Below, piece after piece: positions 60,177-64,000 of a stretch of 64,000 nt of DNA; the first letter of the stretch is position 1; each line of letters begins with the position of its first letter. A program made the position numbers and the translations under genes. The DNA is taken from contig CAWKDG010000002.1 of NCBI GenBank assembly GCA_963848355.1, forward strand, positions 310,001 to 374,000, in the 5' to 3' direction. Origin of the DNA: CAWKDG01 sp963848355 (GTDB taxonomy: Bacteria; Actinomycetota; Acidimicrobiia; Acidimicrobiales; UBA8190). The notes under the pieces were generated by a model. The model made no database searches. It saw only the letters and a list, made by a program, of their open reading frames with translations, and was not told where the DNA came from.

Positions 60177-61177
60177 CGAAGACCGCATTCACGGCCGGAC
60201 AGCGGAGCCATCGGTCGGACGACACGGGACTCGACGCCGTCACCGGCGCGTTCGGCTATTCGGGGAACGCCATCGCCCGCGGCCTTCTCGACGGCGGACG
60301 CCGGGTCCGGACGCTCACGGGGCACCCCGACCGCGCCACCACAGACTCGGTCATCGAGGTCCGTCCCCTCGACTTCGAGGATCAGGTCGCTCTCGTGGCG
60401 TCCCTCGAGGGGGTGACCACCCTCTACAACACGTACTGGGTGCGCTTCGCCCACGACCGGATGGACCACGAGTCGGCGGCGGCCAACTCCCGGAGCCTCT
60501 TCCACGCGGCGCGGCGGGCCGGAGTGCAGCGGATCGTCCACGTGAGCATCACCAACCCGAGTATCTACTCACCGCTGTCCTACTTCCGGGAGAAGGCCCT
60601 CGTCGAGCGGGCCCTGGTCGGAGCCGAGGTGTCGTACGCCATCGTCCGACCGGCCATCCTCTTCGGGGGCGACGGGGTTCTGCTCAACAACATCGCCTGG
60701 CTCCTGCGCCATCTCCCCGTCTTCGCCGTCGGTGGGCGCGGGGACTACCGCATCCGGGCCATCCACGTCGACGACCTCGCCCAGCTCTGCATCGACAAAG
60801 GCATCGAGCGTCACGACAGCGTGACCGATGCCGTCGGACCGGAGCGACCGACATTCGTCGAGCTGGTCTATTCCATCAGAGAGGTCGTCGGGAGCCGGGC
60901 CCGCATCGTCCACGTCCCGGGAGCGACGGTGCCGCTGCTCTCCCATCTTCTCGGGCTGGTGCTGCACGACGTCCTTCTCACCAGGGACGAATACCTGGCC
61001 ATGGCCGACGGACTGGCCGATACCGACGGCCCCAGCACCGGCTCCACCGCCCTCTCGGCCTGGTTGACCGATCACGGCGCGGACCTCGGCCTGCACTATG
61101 CCAACGAGCTCGAGCGCCACTTCGCCGCCACCCGCCCGGCGGCGACGACGGTCCTGTCAGGCGTCGCGTCGCGCTAG
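60173..61177 (+). CDS. NAD(P)-binding epimerase/NmrA-like protein
   Basis: 334 residues, coupled to the TetR gene by an ATGA overlap. AVTGAFGYSGNAIARGLLDG is the Rossmann GxxGxxG motif, GVTTLYNTYWVRFAHDRMDH and VQRIVHVSITNPS follow, and FREKALVERALVGAEVSYAI keeps an Lys in a YxxxK-like place (YFREK). It is an extended SDR/atypical NmrA-type protein that may act as a redox enzyme or NADPH sensor. Its last 21 bp overlap the ABC permease gene on the other strand. Confidence 0.85.
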   Translation: MTKTAFTAGQRSHRSDDTGLDAVTGAFGYSGNAIARGLLDGGRRVRTLTGHPDRATTDSVIEVRPLDFEDQVALVASLEGVTTLYNTYWVRFAHDRMDHESAAANSRSLFHAARRAGVQRIVHVSITNPSIYSPLSYFREKALVERALVGAEVSYAIVRPAILFGGDGVLLNNIAWLLRHLPVFAVGGRGDYRIRAIHVDDLAQLCIDKGIERHDSVTDAVGPERPTFVELVYSIREVVGSRARIVHVPGATVPLLSHLLGLVLHDVLLTRDEYLAMADGLADTDGPSTGSTALSAWLTDHGADLGLHYANELERHFAATRPAATTVLSGVASR

Positions 61178-62014
61178 CAGGACGCCACCGACGATGAGGG
61201 CGGCCGCCGCGTAGGCGCACAGCAGGCCGAAACTGACCCAGGGCGAGAAGGTGGGGACGTCGGTCCGGAAACCCTGCTTCACCGTGGTCATGGTGGCACC
61301 GATGTTGTCGGGCAGGTACTTCCCCACGGCGTCCTTGATGGCGGCCGGCAGGGCTTCGACGATCAAGGGGATGACGAAGAAGATGGCGACGAAGGCCGTG
61401 ATGGCACCGGCGGAGTGCCGGATGATGGTGCCGAGGCCCAGGGCGAAGAGGCCGAGGACGGTCAGGAACAGTCCACCACCCACCACCGCCCGCAGGACGC
61501 CGGGCTGACTCAACGTGGCCGTGGGGGTCGAGCCACTGAGGATGGCCTGACCGATGAAGAACGATGCGAACGAGAGGATCTCGCCCAGGACGAAGGCGAC
61601 GGCGCTGAACACCGCCACCTTGGCCACGAGGACGAGGTTCCGGTGGGGCATGGCGCCGAAGGTGGCCCGGATCGTCCCCGTGCTGTATTCGGCGCTCACC
61701 ACCAGCACGCCGAGCACGCCGATGGCGAGCTGGCCGAAGAGGAAGCCGGCCAGGCTCAGGCTGGTGGGGTCGAAGGCCAGCCGGTTCCCCGGGTTCGCAT
61801 GTGCCCACCGGGGCGCTTCGGTCCCGGTGGCCAGGATGCCGATGGCAATGGTCAGGACGGCGGTGGCGACGAGACTCCAGGTGGTGGAGCGGACGCTGCG
61901 CAGTTTCGTCCACTCCGAACGCAGGGCACCGGCCAAGGTGTAGCGACCCGGCGGTATGGGCGGCGGGCCGGTGGTCAGCGGACGCGGGGGCGGCGGGGCG
62001 GTCACGACCGACAC
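61157..62014 (-). CDS. ABC transporter permease (ABC-2 type)
   Basis: 285 residues from GTG 62014, with a GGTGAGGG ribosome site. SEWTKLRSVRSTTWSLVATA is the typical N-terminal amphipathic segment of actinobacterial ABC-2 permeases; six helices follow (for example ALGLGTIIRHSAGAITAFVA, VSFGLLCAYAAAALIVGGVL). VSAEYSTGTIRATFGAMPHR is conserved. Partner of the ATPase gene directly upstream. Exports an unknown substrate. Confidence 0.9.
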   Translation of the reverse strand: MSVVTAPPPPRPLTTGPPPIPPGRYTLAGALRSEWTKLRSVRSTTWSLVATAVLTIAIGILATGTEAPRWAHANPGNRLAFDPTSLSLAGFLFGQLAIGVLGVLVVSAEYSTGTIRATFGAMPHRNLVLVAKVAVFSAVAFVLGEILSFASFFIGQAILSGSTPTATLSQPGVLRAVVGGGLFLTVLGLFALGLGTIIRHSAGAITAFVAIFFVIPLIVEALPAAIKDAVGKYLPDNIGATMTTVKQGFRTDVPTFSPWVSFGLLCAYAAAALIVGGVLLARRDA

Positions 62015-62021
62015 GGGACCC

Positions 62022-62990
62022 TCACCTCTCCACCGGAGCCAGCCGGTCACCTGTTCGGGAGGCGGGAGTCCGGTCATCAACGTCGGCGGCGTCGTGCACG
62101 TGGAACTCGACGCTGTCGCGGGTGAGCTCCATGAAGGCGTCCTCGAGGGACGCCATCTGGGGCGAAAGTTCGTGCAGGGTGACGCCGACCGACGCCGCCA
62201 GCTCGCCGATCTCGGCCGCGCACATACCGGTGACGCACATCGCACCGTCGTCGTCGGCGACGTGGGCCCCGGCGTCGGCCAGGGCATCGGTCAACTCGAC
62301 CACCTTCGCCGTGCGGACGCGGACGAACTGCCGCGAGTTGCAGGCAATGAATTCGGCCACCGGCATCTCGGCGATGAGCCGGCCCCGGCCGATGACGACG
62401 AGACGGTCGGCGGTGAGGGCCATCTCGCTCATGAGGTGGCTGGAGACGAACACGGTCCGGCCTTCGGCCGCCAGTCCCCGCAGAAGATGACGCACCCAGC
62501 GGATGCCTTCGGGGTCGAGGCCGTTCACCGGTTCGTCGAAGAGGAGAACCCCGGGATCGCCGAGCAGGGCGCCGGCGATACCCAGGCGCTGGCCCATCCC
62601 CAGGGAGAATTTTCCCGCTCTCTTGTGGGCGACGGCCGACAGACCGACCTGGTCGAGAACGGCGGTGACCCGCGAGCGGGGAATGCCGTTCGTCTGCGCC
62701 AAGGCCCAGAGGTGGTCGAAGGCGCTACGGCCGGGATGGATGGCCCGGGCCTCGAGAAGGGCCCCGACCTCCCGCAGTGGCCAGGGCAGGTCCCGGTAGA
62801 CGCGCCCGTTCACAGTGACCTGACCGGCGTCGGGACGGTCGAGGCCCATGATCATGCGCATGGTGGTGGACTTCCCCGACCCGTTGGGCCCCAGGAATCC
62901 GGTGACCAGGCCGGGCCGGACGTCGAAGGAGAGGTCGCTGACCGCGGTGGTGTCGCCGTAGTGCTTGGTCAGACCCCTCGCCTCGATCAA
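62022..62990 (-). CDS. ABC transporter ATPase
   Basis: 322 residues. LIEARGLTKHYGDTTAVSDL, FLGPNGSGKSTTMRMIMGLD (Walker A), FSLGMGQRLGIAGALLGDPG (signature, with LGMGQ instead of LSGGQ as is common in this group), LLFDEPVNGLDPEGIRWVRH (Walker B) and VFVSSHLMSEMALTADRLVV. Start is TTG 62990 with AGAGGAGA upstream. First gene of the two-gene exporter operon. Confidence 0.92.
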   Translation of the reverse strand: MIEARGLTKHYGDTTAVSDLSFDVRPGLVTGFLGPNGSGKSTTMRMIMGLDRPDAGQVTVNGRVYRDLPWPLREVGALLEARAIHPGRSAFDHLWALAQTNGIPRSRVTAVLDQVGLSAVAHKRAGKFSLGMGQRLGIAGALLGDPGVLLFDEPVNGLDPEGIRWVRHLLRGLAAEGRTVFVSSHLMSEMALTADRLVVIGRGRLIAEMPVAEFIACNSRQFVRVRTAKVVELTDALADAGAHVADDDGAMCVTGMCAAEIGELAASVGVTLHELSPQMASLEDAFMELTRDSVEFHVHDAADVDDRTPASRTGDRLAPVER

Positions 62991-63161
62991 TTGCCAGTCT
63001 CCTCTGGGCCGGGCGACGGAGACTGGGCGGAGGGGGACGTCACTCGGTCGACGCACCCGGGCTGCCATCGCTCGCGACCCTGGGCGAGGGCCGACGACAC
63101 TTTCTACCAATCCCCGGCGCCCGGGGGGTCGCGGGCGACGGAAAGCGCCCACCAGGTGGGG

Positions 63162-64000
63162 TCAATCGGTGTCCCCGTGGCCGCCTTCGCCGGCCAGGAA
63201 TCGGTCGCGGAGGACGAATTTCCGGATCTTTCCCGACGCCGTAAGGGGGAAGGACTCGACGAAGACCCAGCGCCGGGGCACCTTGAAGGCGGCCAGGCGT
63301 CGGCGCAGGAACCCCTCCAGCACCACGCCGTCGGCGACGGCGCCGGGAACGAGGCGCACGAAGGCGACGGGGGCCTCGCCCCAGCGCCGGTCCGGTACCC
63401 CGACCACGGCGGCCTGGGCCACGTCGGGGTGGGCCGACAGGGCGTTCTCGATCTCGACGGGAAAGAGGTTCTCACCCCCGCTCACGATCATCTCCTTGCG
63501 GCGGCCCACCATCCGCAGGAAGCCGCCCTCGTCCATCGTCACCAGATCGCCGGTGCGCAACCACCCGTCGGGCGAGAGGGCCTCGGCCGTCTCGGCCGGC
63601 AGGTCGTGGTAGCCGGCCATGACGTTCGGCCCCCGCACCTCGAGCTCGCCCACGTCCCCGATGGGCAGGACGTCGTCCGTCCCCGGATCGACGATGCGGG
63701 TCTCGACGGCCGGGAGGGGCCGACCGAGGGTCACGGCCTTCTCTTCGTCGGAGTCGTCGAGCTCGGTCTGCGAGATGAATCCTGACGCCTCGGTCTGCCC
63801 GAAGACGACGGTGAACTGGACGCCGAGGGCGTTCTCGATATGGCGGATCAGCTCCGTGGGGACCACCGAACCGCCCCCGCTCACGGCGCGCAACGACGTC
63901 AGGTCGCGCCGGACCCCGTCGGGATGTTCGATCATGGACAGGAGCATGGTGGGTACCCCGCACGTCAAGGTGGCCCTCTCCGACTCGATCAGCTCGAGCA
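63162..64000 (-). CDS. Acyl-CoA synthetase (AMP-dependent ligase), N-terminus beyond window
   Basis: C-terminal ~280 residues of an ANL-family enzyme; the frame is open to the right edge. VFGQTEASGFISQTELDDSD holds the A4/A5-type motif, DGWLRTGDLVTMDEGGFLRM the adenylate-binding Asp, VGRRKEMIVSGGENLFPVEI the hinge and ENALSAHPDVAQAAVVGVPD the C-terminal domain, ending with FPLTASGKIRKFVLRDRFL, the catalytic Lys. It activates a fatty or aromatic acid to its CoA ester, which fits the nearby acyl-CoA dehydrogenase. Confidence 0.93.
   Translation of the reverse strand, partial: LELIESERATLTCGVPTMLLSMIEHPDGVRRDLTSLRAVSGGGSVVPTELIRHIENALGVQFTVVFGQTEASGFISQTELDDSDEEKAVTLGRPLPAVETRIVDPGTDDVLPIGDVGELEVRGPNVMAGYHDLPAETAEALSPDGWLRTGDLVTMDEGGFLRMVGRRKEMIVSGGENLFPVEIENALSAHPDVAQAAVVGVPDRRWGEAPVAFVRLVPGAVADGVVLEGFLRRRLAAFKVPRRWVFVESFPLTASGKIRKFVLRDRFLAGEGGHGDTD

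Overview
The window is very GC-rich (third codon positions are almost all G or C), gene-dense DNA from a high-GC Gram-positive bacterium. Two P450s, three F420/flavin-type LLM oxidoreductases, a DUF4193 zinc-ribbon protein, an Rpf-type domain, a DrrA-like ABC exporter and many short-chain dehydrogenases point to an actinobacterium. An uncultured Acidimicrobiia-like lineage is my best guess, but that is an inference without any database search. I saw no rRNA, tRNA, transposase, phage gene or CRISPR array.

Layout. 1-5.9 kb: a truncated secreted Vgb-like propeller, a P450, an aldo/keto reductase and a large PAS-GGDEF-EAL regulator. 6.3-11.8 kb: aldose epimerase, surE, an Rpf-like wall hydrolase with a long structured leader, an alpha/beta hydrolase and a carbon-nitrogen hydrolase, all broken by frameshifts. 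12-15 kb: an intact hydrolase, a cysteine-less Rrf2 regulator, and a pst phosphate-transport operon from which most of pstA and the first half of pstB are missing. 15-19.8 kb: DUF4193, an SDR, an ECF sigma factor coupled to a membrane-anchored propeller, ArfB and a fumarylacetoacetase-family gene. 19.9-25.8 kb: SDR, two LLM oxidoreductases, a stand-alone GGDEF protein, an enoyl-CoA hydratase and an APH-DUF6285 fusion. 25.9-30.5 kb: a DUF7064-type protein, a methyltransferase/mismatch-glycosylase fusion, a methyltransferase, an ArsR-like regulator and a Pro-rich membrane protein. 30.5-33.5 kb: a PadR-controlled drug-type ABC exporter and a winged-helix regulator. 33.6-35.4 kb: a DUF3494 (ice-binding-like) surface protein translationally coupled to its own sortase. 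35.5-44.5 kb: nuclease/phosphatase, MBL-fold hydrolase, LLM enzyme, a three-SDR operon, cold-shock protein, phospholipase C-type enzyme and DUF6817. 44.7-50.4 kb: a giant secreted S8 peptidase and a three-gene 2-oxoacid dehydrogenase-like operon (E1 alpha, E1 beta, free lipoyl domain). 50.4-64 kb: hydrolase, lipoprotein, sterol-desaturase-type enzyme, GH1 glucosidase, DinB-like and VOC proteins, a small zinc-ribbon operon, a P450/SDR/acyl-CoA dehydrogenase/TetR catabolic block, a second ABC exporter and an acyl-CoA synthetase cut by the right edge.

Two window-scale patterns stand out. First, about 35 frameshifts lie almost entirely between 5.8 and 23.1 kb (one more at 45.4 kb). Most sit on a run of three or four G or C and are repaired by removing one base from that run, so I read the genes as probably intact in the organism and the breaks as consensus errors. 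Second, at least six unrelated short tandem repeats (15, 16 or 24 bp units) occupy gene junctions, in two cases running through the stop codon of the flanking gene.

Functionally the region looks like lipid/steroid-type catabolism (P450, acyl-CoA dehydrogenase, enoyl-CoA hydratase, SDRs, acyl-CoA synthetase, LLM enzymes) mixed with cell-surface and signalling genes. The most interesting candidate system is the DUF3494 protein with an FPATG sorting signal paired with a class F-like sortase.
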